Shown: positions 43,514-51,738 of the stretch, piece by piece
Numbering within the stretch: position 1 is the stretch's first letter
Layout of the letters: each line of letters starts with the position of its first letter
Assembly (NCBI GenBank): GCA_036262035.1
Contig: DATAJS010000023.1
Coordinates: 124,001 to 188,000 of the forward strand
Direction of reading: 5' to 3'
Length of the DNA: 64,000 nucleotides
Origin: Burkholderiales bacterium
GTDB lineage: Bacteria; Pseudomonadota; Gammaproteobacteria; Burkholderiales; SG8-41
Program-made: the position numbers and the translations under genes
Notes under the pieces: model-generated
Told to the model about the DNA's origin: nothing
The model's input: only the letters and a program-made list of their open reading frames with translations
The model's database searches: none

Positions 43514-44622
43514 TGTTCGTTTTCCTTCTGGACCGATGACGAGCGGCGTGCGCGCAGCGCATTCAGCAGATGTCGCAGCACCGCGAGCGTCGACAGGCTC
43601 TGCTTTTCGAGACGCTCGAGACGCTCTTCGAAATCGCCCGCCTGCAGCCGAGACACCATCGTGGTCACGCGCTGCGCGGTCTCGTCGTCGATCGCGAGGT
43701 CGAGCGCATCGAGATCGTCGGCGGTGATGCCCAGGCCGTGCAGCACATCGCTCCCGTTCGGTCCCGCGCGGGATTCGTTCGCCGCCGCGGGTTCCGGCGC
43801 AGCACCGAGCGTCGTCTCCGCGCGGATCTCTTCCGCGGCCTGCTTCACGTCCTGGCCGTCGAGCACGAGCTTTTCGGACAGGAAGCCGGCGAGCAGCAGC
43901 CTGTCGCAGAGCGTGTTGATCCTGCGCGGAACGCCTTCGGTCACCTCGAAGATCGATTCGTACGCATCGAGCTCGAGGTGCGGCCGCCCGGTCCAGCCCA
44001 CATGGCGCAGGCGGTGACGCACGTATTCGCGCGTCTCGTCCGCGTCCATCGGACTGATGTGACACGCCGCGGTGATGCGCTGGCGCAACTGCTCCATGCG
44101 CGGGCTCGCGAGGATCCTCCTGAACTCCGGCTGCCCGACGAGGAAGCTCTGGAGCAGCGCCTGGTTCTCGAGCTGGTAGTTGGAGAGCATGCGCAGCTCC
44201 TCCATCGACTCGAGCGTGAGGTTTTGCGCTTCGTCGACGACGAGCAGCGCGCGCCGGCCTTCCATGCGCAGCTTGAGCAGGTAAGCCTCGATCGCCAGCA
44301 GGAGATCGGATTTCGTCGCGTTCGCCGCAGGCACGCCGAACGCGGCGGCGACCATGCGCAGCGTATCGCCGGCATCGAGCTGCGTGCTGACGATCTGTAC
44401 CGCCTCCACTTCCTTCGGATCGATCTTACCGAGCAGGTTGCGCAGCACGGTCGTCTTGCCCGCGCCGATCTCCCCCGTCACCACGATGAAGCCCTCGTTC
44501 TTGTGCAGGCCGTACTCGAGGTAAGCGAGCGCGCGGTTGTGCTGCTTGCTCGCGAAGAAGAAATCCGGGTCCGGATTGAGCTGGAACGGCTTCGCGGTGA
44601 GGCCGTAGAAGGATTCGTACAC
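43510..44622 (-). CDS. XrtA/PEP-CTERM system-associated ATPase (ExeA/GspA-like AAA)
   Basis: 370 aa. It begins MYESFYGLTAKPFQLNPDPDFFF, the ExeA/GspA-type start. Walker A is GEIGAGKTT at 50-58, Walker B LLVVDEAQNL about 125-135, sensor and arginine-finger-like segments follow (GVPRRINTLCDRLLLAGFL). A C-terminal region of about 100 residues (from ADDLDALDLAIDDETAQRV) is unlike ExeA and has a coiled-coil look. Matches TIGR03015. It probably powers assembly of an envelope complex near the neighbouring outer-membrane protein; direct function unknown. It starts 8 bp after that gene's stop. Confidence 0.93.
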   Translation of the reverse strand: MYESFYGLTAKPFQLNPDPDFFFASKQHNRALAYLEYGLHKNEGFIVVTGEIGAGKTTVLRNLLGKIDPKEVEAVQIVSTQLDAGDTLRMVAAAFGVPAANATKSDLLLAIEAYLLKLRMEGRRALLVVDEAQNLTLESMEELRMLSNYQLENQALLQSFLVGQPEFRRILASPRMEQLRQRITAACHISPMDADETREYVRHRLRHVGWTGRPHLELDAYESIFEVTEGVPRRINTLCDRLLLAGFLSEKLVLDGQDVKQAAEEIRAETTLGAAPEPAAANESRAGPNGSDVLHGLGITADDLDALDLAIDDETAQRVTTMVSRLQAGDFEERLERLEKQSLSTLAVLRHLLNALRARRSSSVQKENEQ

Positions 44623-44630
44623 TGCGGCCC

Positions 44631-46274
44631 CTAGAACGTCGTTGCAATCGACGCGGTCACGGCCCGTTCCGTGTAACCGCTGCCGGTCGTGGTGGTGAAG
44701 TTGACGTAGCGCACGCCGAGCGTGGCCGTCGTGCGCGGACTCAATTGGTGCGTCAGCAGCACGCGCGCCAGGTTCTGCGTGCTTTCGACGGTCGTGCCCG
44801 ACGTTCCCTTGTTGTTGAAGTGCGACAACAACAGGTTCACCGACGAGATCGCCGACAGCTTGTGCGCCCAGTTCGCGCTGATCGTGCGGGTGTCGATCAC
44901 GTTCGCGGTCGCGAAATCGCCGGACGCCCCCCCGACGGTCGTGATGCCCTCGCGCCGCCCCAACGCCGCGGTGAAGGTGATGGTGTTGCGCACGCCGAGC
45001 AGCGCGACCGAGGCCTGGTGGGTGCGCTGCACGTAAGCGGCGTTGGTCAGGAAGCTGTTTACCAGACCGAGATCCCGCGGGATGCCGCTGAGCTGGAGCT
45101 GCCGGTCGACCGCCTGCGCGCGCTGGATAGGGTCAGGAATACGAGAGGCGAGCGCGTTGAAGAGCAGGTCGTATGCGGTGCCGACCGGCGCCTGCGCGAG
45201 CTGGTTCGGAAGGATGGTGACGACCCTGCTGTCGAGGAGCTCCCACGACGAGAGCGGCGTGCGGTGAGTCAGCCTGACTTCGTGGTTGTCGCCGAAGAAC
45301 CCGCGTTCGGCGGAGCCGTGCGCGCTCGTGCGCGGACCCGGTAGCCAGTCGACGCCGATGCCGTAGGTCGCGCGACCCTCCTGGGACGCGGACGCGTAGT
45401 TGTTGGTCTCGTAGCCGCCGAGTAGAGAAAACGTGAGCTCGCGCTGGTAGCGGTACAAGAGCGACGCGCGTATGCGGGAGAGATCGAGCGTACGCCGCGT
45501 GTCGAACTCGCTCGACTGCTTCTGCGCATCGAACCGCCAGCCGATCGTCGCAAGCTCGTTGCTGCTCTTGAGCATCGCCGTCCAGTCGTGAACGGTGGCG
45601 TTCACGAGCGAGTTCGAGCTCGCATGCGTATCCGTTCCGCGATAGCGCGCCTCGTAGTCGGCGGTGCTGCCGAAGCGGCCGCGCACGTACGGGCTCAGGT
45701 AGAACGAGCGGACCTCGGCACGGTTGCCGTTGACGTTCTCTGTCGAGGTCGGCTGCGCGCCGAAAGCCGAGATCGCCGACTGCGTGATGTGGCCGCCGCC
45801 TTCGATGAATACCCGATTCTCGACCGCCTCGAAGCGGCCGGTCGCGTTCAGGAAGTTCAGGCCGCTGTTGTTGCGGGACTCGTTGGCATAGAAGAGTTGC
45901 TGCCGCCGGTAATCGAGGTTGAGCTTGAGGCGCGCGGTGTCGCCAATGACGCGAAGCTGCGGGTTGAGCGACGTGACGAGGTCGGATTCCTTGCCGCTTC
46001 CCGGTTTCAGGCCGACGTTATCGGTATAGGTCTCCAGCAACGAGAACGACGGCACGACGAACCAGCCGCGCCGTTGGGAGGCCGTCGGCGCCTCGGCGAC
46101 CGTCGCCGGCTGCCGCTGCTGCGACGGCGTCGTCGCAGGCTGGCCGTATACCGGCAGGCCGGACGCGTCGGCCTCCGGCATCGGCGCCTCCGCGGCGCGC
46201 GCGGGCAGCATCACCGCCATGGCGCCCGCCGCCACGATACGAGAGGCCGGCAGCCTGCGCCTGCCGCTCGTCAT
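44631..46274 (-). CDS. XrtA/PEP-CTERM system outer-membrane protein (TIGR03016-like)
   Basis: 547 aa from ATG at 46274; a GTG six codons upstream (46292) is also possible. Signal peptide about 1-28 (ends in ARAAEA). The rest is beta-barrel-like: alternating strands, repeated aromatic-tipped strands, and a final strand ending in phenylalanine (AVTASIATTF), the usual outer-membrane assembly signal. Early segment WFVVPSFSLLETYTDNVGLKPG is typical of TIGR03016. It may form the outer-membrane part of exopolysaccharide or PEP-CTERM export. Neighbours are the ATPase and the tyrosine autokinase. Confidence 0.88.
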   Translation of the reverse strand: MTSGRRRLPASRIVAAGAMAVMLPARAAEAPMPEADASGLPVYGQPATTPSQQRQPATVAEAPTASQRRGWFVVPSFSLLETYTDNVGLKPGSGKESDLVTSLNPQLRVIGDTARLKLNLDYRRQQLFYANESRNNSGLNFLNATGRFEAVENRVFIEGGGHITQSAISAFGAQPTSTENVNGNRAEVRSFYLSPYVRGRFGSTADYEARYRGTDTHASSNSLVNATVHDWTAMLKSSNELATIGWRFDAQKQSSEFDTRRTLDLSRIRASLLYRYQRELTFSLLGGYETNNYASASQEGRATYGIGVDWLPGPRTSAHGSAERGFFGDNHEVRLTHRTPLSSWELLDSRVVTILPNQLAQAPVGTAYDLLFNALASRIPDPIQRAQAVDRQLQLSGIPRDLGLVNSFLTNAAYVQRTHQASVALLGVRNTITFTAALGRREGITTVGGASGDFATANVIDTRTISANWAHKLSAISSVNLLLSHFNNKGTSGTTVESTQNLARVLLTHQLSPRTTATLGVRYVNFTTTTGSGYTERAVTASIATTF

Positions 46275-46319
46275 CGTGAGCCGCCGCCGCACGGTTCGCG
46301 GCCGCGCACGTGCCCTCGT

Positions 46320-47276
46320 TCAACCGCCGTAGCCATAGCCGTAGCCGTAGCCGTAGCCATAGCCGCCGTGAGAAGAGCCGCGCGCCTTGTTGAGCAGCAT
46401 CAGCTTCACCGGACACGACTCGATCGTCGAGAGGGCGTGCGTCACGACCGATTGCGGGGTGCTGTCGGCGGACACCACCAGCACGACCTGCCCCATGTGC
46501 GTCGCGAGCGCGCGCGCTTCGGTGGTGACCAGGAGCGGCGGCGAATCGAAGATGATGATGCGGTCCGGATAGCGCCGCGCCATGTCCTCGAGCAGCCGGT
46601 TCATGGAGGTGCTCGCCAGCAGTTCGGTCGCGCGCGCGTGCTTCGTTCCGCTCGGCAGGATCGAGAGCTTTTCGATGTTGGTTCTCAGGAGGACGTCCGA
46701 GACCTCGACCGAGCCGTCGACGAGCAGATCGAGCAGGCCGCGGGTTTCCGGCAGTCCGAGCATCCGCGGCAGCGAAGGCCTCGCCACGTCCGCGTCCACG
46801 AGCAGCACCGTGTGGTCGAGCTCCATCGCGATGCTCATCGCGAGGTTGACCGACGTGAAGCTCTTGCCCTCGCCGGGCAGCGCGCTCGTGATGAAGACCA
46901 GGTTGCCGTGCTGGATCGCGGAGTCGCCCTGGAGGGATGCGTTCTCGAGCAGCGGCCGCTTGATGACGCGAAACTCGTCGGCGGCGCGGGAGCGCGGCGC
47001 GTCGGGTGTGACGATGCCGGCGGCGGCGAGGCGCGCGAGGTCGAGCTCCACCTTGCGCGACGTCGGCGCCGCTTCCGGGGCCGGTTGGGGCGGCACCTCT
47101 ACGCGCAGCGACGTGACCGGTGCAGGCGACACCTCGTTTTTCGGCGGCGGCACGGGCGCAGGTTGCGCCTCGGTCGTGGCCGTTTGAGCGGTGGGCTGCG
47201 GCGCGGGCGCGGGCGCGGCAACCCCGGCACGCTGGAGCTGCTCGAGGCGTTTGGCTGCCTGTTCTATGACGCTCAT
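46320..47276 (-). CDS. XrtA-associated tyrosine autokinase (Wzc-type cytoplasmic domain)
   Basis: 318 aa. Residues 20-70 are Pro/Ala-rich. The kinase part shows Walker A ITSALPGEGKSF (129-140), Walker A' LLVDADVARPSLP (158-170) and Walker B IIIFDSPPLLV. The C-terminus is a tyrosine cluster of alternating Tyr-Gly (about seven Tyr in the last 16 residues), the autophosphorylation site typical of bacterial tyrosine kinases. Matches TIGR03018. It should pair with the neighbouring Wzz-type protein to control chain length and export. Starts in a 4-base overlap with the Wzz gene stop. Confidence 0.94.
   Translation of the reverse strand: MSVIEQAAKRLEQLQRAGVAAPAPAPQPTAQTATTEAQPAPVPPPKNEVSPAPVTSLRVEVPPQPAPEAAPTSRKVELDLARLAAAGIVTPDAPRSRAADEFRVIKRPLLENASLQGDSAIQHGNLVFITSALPGEGKSFTSVNLAMSIAMELDHTVLLVDADVARPSLPRMLGLPETRGLLDLLVDGSVEVSDVLLRTNIEKLSILPSGTKHARATELLASTSMNRLLEDMARRYPDRIIIFDSPPLLVTTEARALATHMGQVVLVVSADSTPQSVVTHALSTIESCPVKLMLLNKARGSSHGGYGYGYGYGYGYGG
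46323..46369. repeat. Hexameric tandem repeat coding for the Tyr-Gly tail
   Basis: Six-base units on the plus strand (tagccg/tagcca) repeat about seven times and code for alternating Gly-Tyr at the autokinase C-terminus. Unit gain or loss by slippage would change the number of phosphorylatable tyrosines without shifting the frame. Confidence 0.75.
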
Positions 47277-48844
47277 GCGATCACCGCCCGCGAGCCGGTT
47301 ATGAATACGAACGCGATCACGATTCCGAACGCGATGACGAGCGACGCCAGTCCGCCGATGAATGCGATCTTGCTGCGGCGCTCCTTGCGGCGCAGGGGCT
47401 CGCTGACGAAATACGAAATCGTCCCGAGCACCGTGAGCCCGGTGAGCTCGCGCAACGTGAACGCGTCCGGGACCGAGGGACGGATCTGGCTCGCGGCGAA
47501 GCTCGCGGCCAGACCTGCGGCCAGGGCGCCCGCGAGGGCGAGCGCGACGAGCAGCAGGCGGTTCGGCGCAACGGGTTGCGGGGATACGCGCGGCGGGTCG
47601 ATCAGCCGGAACTCGGCGATCGCGGCGCTCTGGTCCATCTGCCCCGAGATCGCGGCGGACTCGCGGCGCGATACGAGCGTCTCGTAATTCTTCTTGTTGA
47701 TGTCGTAGTCGCGGTTGAGCTGCGCGTATTCGGCTTCGATCTCCGGCATCATGTTGATCGATGCCTTGAACCGCGCGTAACGCGCCTCGTGCTCGGCCAC
47801 GCGCGTTCTCAGGGAAGCGACGGTCGCTTCCGCTTCGGCGAGCGACATCTTCAGCTTCTGGTAGACCGGGTTGGTCGCAGCCGGCGCGACCGGCGCCGCC
47901 GGAGCGCTCTTCTCCGCGGCTTTGCGTGCCGCCAGCTCGTCACGCTTCTGCGCCTCGAGCTCCGCGATGACGCGTCGGGTGCCGGCCACGTCGGGATGCT
48001 TGTCGGTGTACCTCTGGAGCAGGAGATCGAGGTTCTTTTTCAGGGCGTCGAGCCGGGCATCGATCTCGGGAACGGTCGCCTCGCCCTTCGCATCCTGCGG
48101 CAGCGGCAAGTTCGGCGACTCCGACGCGAGCTGCTGCCTGATCGCGTCGCGCGACTGCTCCGCTTCGCGCAGCGCGAGGCGCGCCTGGTTCATCGCCAGC
48201 TCGAGCTCGCCGATGCGTCCGAACGCGTCCTTGCCGTCGCCGGTGCCGGAGCTCAGGTTCTTCAGCTTGAACTCCTTGAGCCGGTTTTCGGCTTCGGTGA
48301 GCTTGCCTTCGTAGATCTTGATCTGGTCTTCGATGAACTGGCGCGCGGTATCGGTATCCCGCCGCTTGTTGCCGAGGCTGGACTCGACGAAGATGGACGT
48401 GAGCGACTGCACGACGCGCTTCGCCTTCTCCGGCTCGGGATCGCGAAACGCGAGCGTGAACAGGTTGTCGCGGCCGAGGCCCTTGATCTCGAGCGTCTTC
48501 ATCAGCCGGTCGATCAGCGCTTCCTGCTCTTCCTTCGACTTGATGCTGAGATCGAGGTCCGCCATCCGCACCAGCTTTTCCATGTTGGGCCGGTTGATGA
48601 GCGTCCGGCTCAACATGCCGATCTGCTGGTCGACGTTGGGCTGCACCGCGAGTCCCGACATGAGCGGCTTCAGCACCGACTGGGTGTCGACCCAGATCCG
48701 CGCCGATGCTTCGTATTGGTTCGGCAGCACGAACACCACGCCTGCAGCGACGATCCCGACGATCCACGCGACGGCGAGGCCCAGCCATCGCCACTGCCAC
48801 ATGCCGCGCAGGACCGTGACAGCCTGCTGTATCAGTTCATGCAT
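47273..48844 (-). CDS. XrtA system polysaccharide chain-length determinant (Wzz family)
   Basis: 523 aa. Two membrane helices bracket a periplasmic domain: residues about 20-40 and about 490-512 (with a further hydrophobic stretch near 425-445). The N-terminal Wzz region is WVDTQSVLKPLMSGLAVQPN. A long coiled coil spans about 165-400 (IKIYEGKLTEAENRLKEFKL; RTRVAEHEARYARFKASI), and the GNVR-like region precedes the C-terminal helix (EFRLIDPPRVSPQPVAPNRL). Matches TIGR03007. It controls polymer length with the autokinase. Starts 54 bp after the export protein stop. Confidence 0.93.
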   Translation of the reverse strand: MHELIQQAVTVLRGMWQWRWLGLAVAWIVGIVAAGVVFVLPNQYEASARIWVDTQSVLKPLMSGLAVQPNVDQQIGMLSRTLINRPNMEKLVRMADLDLSIKSKEEQEALIDRLMKTLEIKGLGRDNLFTLAFRDPEPEKAKRVVQSLTSIFVESSLGNKRRDTDTARQFIEDQIKIYEGKLTEAENRLKEFKLKNLSSGTGDGKDAFGRIGELELAMNQARLALREAEQSRDAIRQQLASESPNLPLPQDAKGEATVPEIDARLDALKKNLDLLLQRYTDKHPDVAGTRRVIAELEAQKRDELAARKAAEKSAPAAPVAPAATNPVYQKLKMSLAEAEATVASLRTRVAEHEARYARFKASINMMPEIEAEYAQLNRDYDINKKNYETLVSRRESAAISGQMDQSAAIAEFRLIDPPRVSPQPVAPNRLLLVALALAGALAAGLAASFAASQIRPSVPDAFTLRELTGLTVLGTISYFVSEPLRRKERRSKIAFIGGLASLVIAFGIVIAFVFITGSRAVIA

Positions 48845-48898
48845 ACGATCACCTGCGCGCGAAGCGGCGACGCCCGCGCGGCGAAGAGCTACGGGAAG

Positions 48899-49525
48899 TT
48901 AGAACCAGCTTTGGGGAATGATCACGACGTCGCCCGGGCGCATCTCGACGTTGGCCGAGACATCGCCGCGCCTGAGCAGGTCCTTGATGCGCACCGCGTA
49001 CTGTTTGTTGCCTTCGGCGGTGCGCAGGATGCTGGCCGCGTTGCCGTCCGCGAAATCGGTGATGCCGCCGACCGCGATCATCACGTCGAGCAGCGTCATC
49101 TTCTGGCGATACGGCAGCACCTGGGGTTTCGCCGCCTCGCCGATGATGCGGATCTGCTCGCTGTACGGCCCGACGAAATTGGTGACGACGACGGTGACGA
49201 CCGGGTCCCTGATGTATTTCGACAGGGCGCTTTCCATCGTTCTCGCGATGGTGCTCGCGCTCTTGCCCGAGACGTCGATGTCTTCGATGAGCGGCGCGCT
49301 GATCTTGCCGTCCGGCCTCACCGGCACCGACATCGAGAGCTCGGGATTGCGCCAGACGATGATGTTGACGACGTCGCCGGGCCCTATGACATAGTTATAA
49401 TCGCTGCCGCCCGCGCTCGCCGGCGCCGGCGGATATTTGTTGGCCGCGCACCCGCCCAGCACCGCCGCGGCAAGCAGCAACATCGCTGCCGCAACCTCGT
49501 GAATTGATATCGTTTTTCGCGTCAT
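48899..49525 (-). CDS. XrtA system exopolysaccharide export lipoprotein (Wza-like, TIGR03027)
   Basis: 208 aa from ATG at 49525; an upstream in-frame extension reaches 49690 but contains no credible start or ribosome site, while GAGGG precedes this ATG. Lipobox LGGC with the lipidated Cys26. The poly-export domain reads YVIGPGDVVNIIVWRNPELS, VPVRPDGKISAPLIEDIDVSG and a SLBB-like part (IRIIGEAAKPQVLPYRQKMT). It should form the outer-membrane polysaccharide exit channel. First gene of the core operon. Upstream sequence 49526-49798 carries PrsR-type boxes and is shared with the divergent PEP-CTERM gene. Confidence 0.93.
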   Translation of the reverse strand: MTRKTISIHEVAAAMLLLAAAVLGGCAANKYPPAPASAGGSDYNYVIGPGDVVNIIVWRNPELSMSVPVRPDGKISAPLIEDIDVSGKSASTIARTMESALSKYIRDPVVTVVVTNFVGPYSEQIRIIGEAAKPQVLPYRQKMTLLDVMIAVGGITDFADGNAASILRTAEGNKQYAVRIKDLLRRGDVSANVEMRPGDVVIIPQSWF

Positions 49526-49596
49526 GCCCTCGCCCCCTGCCGCCCCTAGGCGACGGACAGCGAGGGTACCACAAGTTGTATCAGACCGAAGTCTTA

Positions 49597-49614
49597 CCTG
49601 TGACAAATTGCACC
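49597..49614. promoter_or_regulatory. Candidate PrsR box upstream of PEP-CTERM gene 1
   Basis: CCTGTGACAAATTGCACC. On the minus strand the core is GCAATTTGTCACA, an exact fit to the recurrent 13-mer. It lies about 155-170 bp upstream of the predicted start of transcription at about 49767, a normal distance for a sigma-54 enhancer site. A half site, GAGGTGCAACCC, lies at 49634-49645. The same box could serve the divergent export operon. Confidence 0.6.
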
Positions 49615-49740
49615 GAATCGACACATGCGTTTCGAGGTGCAACCCGGGCTCGTGCGTGTGCTGTCGAGGTTTTTTACACTCCCCCGGCACCTCGTCGCCG
49701 CTCCGGGACTAAGTGGCTGATGCGCCGCGCATTTCGTTTC

Positions 49741-49758
49741 TGGCACACACCGTGCTTT
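49741..49758 (+). promoter_or_regulatory. Sigma-54 (-24/-12) promoter of PEP-CTERM gene 1
   Basis: TGGCACACACCGTGCTTT. The -24 element TGGCAC is perfect, and GG (49742-49743) and GC (49754-49755) are exactly ten bases apart. The -12 part is GTGCTTT against TTGCWWW. Predicted start of transcription about 49767, some 32 bases before ATG 49799. It fits control by PrsR. Confidence 0.75.
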
Positions 49759-49798
49759 AAGTGGCCGCGTCAGATTGAATCGTCAATCAGGGGATAAA

Positions 49799-50641
49799 AT
49801 GAAAACCATCAAACGGCTCGCAGGCGCGGCGCTTCTGGCTCTGGCCGCGGCCCCCGCGTCTGCGGACGTCATCTACGCCACCGGCGGCACGATCAACGTG
49901 CCGCTCGGCAGCCAGATGTTCGCGACTTCGATCTTCCAGAACGTCATCAACGGGGCGGGAGATGTGCTGAGCGGCATCGGCTGGGTGAGCGGCATCGGCC
50001 CGAATACGATCGGCGCTCCTCCGCCGGTGTGCAGCAGCGCATGCCAGCTCACTTTCCGCTTCGAGGGTTTCACGATCGACCAGTACACGAACGTGGCGCC
50101 GGGCGTCGACACCTTCACGGCCAAGCTGGGCACGGTCAAGTTCTATCTCGATTTCGTCGGGCCCGGCAGCGGCGGCACCCTGTTCAACCCCGGGGTGGGA
50201 ACGACGAGCGCGCAAGACCTGAGCGACGCCACGGACGGCACCCTGTTCCTGACGCTGGCGGGACACGCCACCGATGTCGCCGGTCACACTTTGGCCGGCG
50301 TTGTCACGGGCGGCGGCTCTTCCATCTCGTTCAACCCGATGTCGTTCCTCGACGTGGTCGGCACGGGCGGCGTGGCGAACTTCAACTACAACACGAACAC
50401 TCTGGACTCCGGCAACGGATTGGCCGATCTGGGGTTCTTCGGATCGGCGACCCTCTCTCCGGTACATCCGGCGGAAGGCGACTGCGCGAGCGCCGCCTCT
50501 GCAACCGGCACCGAATGCATGCAAGGCAACGCGACGTTCGCCGCGAACGCCATCCCCGAGCCGAGCTCGATCGCCCTGCTCGGCGTCGCATTGAGCGGCC
50601 TCGGCTTCGGCCTGCGCCGCCGCAACAAGAAGACCGCGTAA
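49799..50641 (+). CDS. PEP-CTERM sorted surface protein 1
   Basis: 280 aa from ATG at 49799 with AGGGGA as ribosome site; an in-frame TTG at 49775 is rejected. Signal peptide about 1-22 (ends APASADV). The mature part is Gly/Ser/Thr/Asn-rich and beta-like with four cysteines (CSSAC; DCASA...TEC). The C-terminus is a complete PEP-CTERM signal: IPEPSSIALLGVALSGLGFG followed by LRRRNKK. XrtA should cleave at this site. The function of the mature domain is unknown. It has its own sigma-54 promoter and a strong terminator, so it is monocistronic. Confidence 0.93.
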   Translation: MKTIKRLAGAALLALAAAPASADVIYATGGTINVPLGSQMFATSIFQNVINGAGDVLSGIGWVSGIGPNTIGAPPPVCSSACQLTFRFEGFTIDQYTNVAPGVDTFTAKLGTVKFYLDFVGPGSGGTLFNPGVGTTSAQDLSDATDGTLFLTLAGHATDVAGHTLAGVVTGGGSSISFNPMSFLDVVGTGGVANFNYNTNTLDSGNGLADLGFFGSATLSPVHPAEGDCASAASATGTECMQGNATFAANAIPEPSSIALLGVALSGLGFGLRRRNKKTA

Positions 50642-50664
50642 CGCGGCTCCAGGCATACCCCTCG

Positions 50665-50695
50665 AAAGCCCCGGCACATGCCGGGGCTTTTTTTT
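50665..50695 (+). terminator. Rho-independent terminator of PEP-CTERM gene 1
   Basis: Perfect 12-bp stem (AAAGCCCCGGCA / TGCCGGGGCTTT) with a 2-base loop, followed by a further T5, giving eight T in a row. It lies 24 bases after the stop codon. Confidence 0.93.
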
Positions 50696-50734
50696 CGCAC
50701 TCACTCACGCGCGGCGATAGGCGGCACCCAAAAG

Positions 50735-50762
50735 AAATGGGCCCTCTTGCGAGGGCCCATTT
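50735..50762 (-). terminator. Terminator of PEP-CTERM gene 2
   Basis: Perfect 12-bp stem (AAATGGGCCCTC / GAGGGCCCATTT) with a 4-base loop, 33 bases after the minus-strand stop. The T-tract on that strand is short (CTTTT), so efficiency may be moderate; it could also work in the other direction. Confidence 0.75.
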
Positions 50763-50794
50763 GCGTTCTTACCGAAGCTGTTGTTGAGTCGCGC

Positions 50795-51607
50795 TCAGGC
50801 AGTCGCAGACGCTTGCGCGCGGCTGCGACGCACGGCGAAGCCGAGGCCCGCCAATGCGACGGCCGCCAGCGCGAGCGAGCCGGGCTCCGGCACCGCGTAA
50901 AACCCCGTGACCGAGGCAAGCTTCACGTAGTCGTAACTGCTCGTGCTGAAGGCTGTGCCCCCGAGCGGGTTGGCCAGCGCGTTGATCGCGAGCGGATTGT
51001 AGGCGCCGATCAGCCAGTACGACGAAACCACGTTGACGCTGTTGATCGACTTCACCGCGTTCGTGGCGACGTCCGCGTAATTGCCGATGGCCGTCCAGCC
51101 CTTGCTCAGGAGCTCGGAATACGTGAGCCCCACGAAGTTCTTGTCGGTCGCGTAATTGCTCGTAGTCACCGCGCCGGAACCGGTGTACGCGAGCACCGAC
51201 ATGTCGGAATCGCCGGACTTCCAGCCGATCGTCAGTCCCGTGAGCTTGACCGGTGCGCTGAACTTCAGCAGCACCATGTCGTAGCGACCGTTGTTGTCCA
51301 GCGAATGCTCGGGGTTCGTTCCTTCCTGGAGATCGCAGTACTTTCCGCTCGAGCACTTGTCCGCGTTGGTGATGCCGAGGCCGCCGACGTAGGAGACGAG
51401 CTGCGCCGCCTGGATCGTCTGGATCTCGCCGTTATTGGCGTTGTTCTGCTTGTCGGTCTTGCCGGAGATGTTGCCGGTATTCGAATAGCCGGACACCGTA
51501 ACCCCCGCGGTGGGAGTCCCGGTCACGTTCCATGTGATGGCCGCATACGCGTCGCCGCAGGCGAGCGCGAGCGCACAGGGAACGAAGCTTCGCAGAGCCT
51601 TCTTCAT
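50795..51607 (-). CDS. PEP-CTERM sorted surface protein 2
   Basis: 270 aa from ATG at 51607; the in-frame upstream extension to 51709 runs across the regulatory box and is rejected. Signal peptide about 1-22 (ends GDAYAA). The mature part is rich in Asn, Gly and Ser, opening AITWNVTGTPTAGVTVSGYS; it contains a CSSGKYC pair and ends with the sort signal VPEPGSLALAAVALAGLGFA then VRRSR. The opening resembles exosortase-dependent surface proteins of the XDP1 kind, though I am not certain. Substrate for XrtA. A candidate box lies 67-92 bp upstream; a good -24/-12 promoter was not found between box and start. Confidence 0.92.
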   Translation of the reverse strand: MKKALRSFVPCALALACGDAYAAITWNVTGTPTAGVTVSGYSNTGNISGKTDKQNNANNGEIQTIQAAQLVSYVGGLGITNADKCSSGKYCDLQEGTNPEHSLDNNGRYDMVLLKFSAPVKLTGLTIGWKSGDSDMSVLAYTGSGAVTTSNYATDKNFVGLTYSELLSKGWTAIGNYADVATNAVKSINSVNVVSSYWLIGAYNPLAINALANPLGGTAFSTSSYDYVKLASVTGFYAVPEPGSLALAAVALAGLGFAVRRSRAQASATA

Positions 51608-51673
51608 TGCAATCCTTCCGGTTCTCGTGCCGGGTCTCGGGAGCGTCCTGGCGAGGGACGAATTGTGGCGTGT

Positions 51674-51699
51674 TGTTGCACTGTGCAACATGTCACAGG
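51674..51699. promoter_or_regulatory. Palindromic box upstream of PEP-CTERM gene 2
   Basis: TGTTGCACTGTGCAACA (51674-51690) is a perfect 8-1-8 palindrome, running directly into TGTCACAGG. The combined core GCAACATGTCACA is an exact match to the recurrent 13-mer. It is 67-92 bp before the ATG at 51607. Confidence 0.65.
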
Positions 51700-51738
51700 T
51701 TGACGGCATTTGCCATGCACCTCAAGGAATAAATTCCG

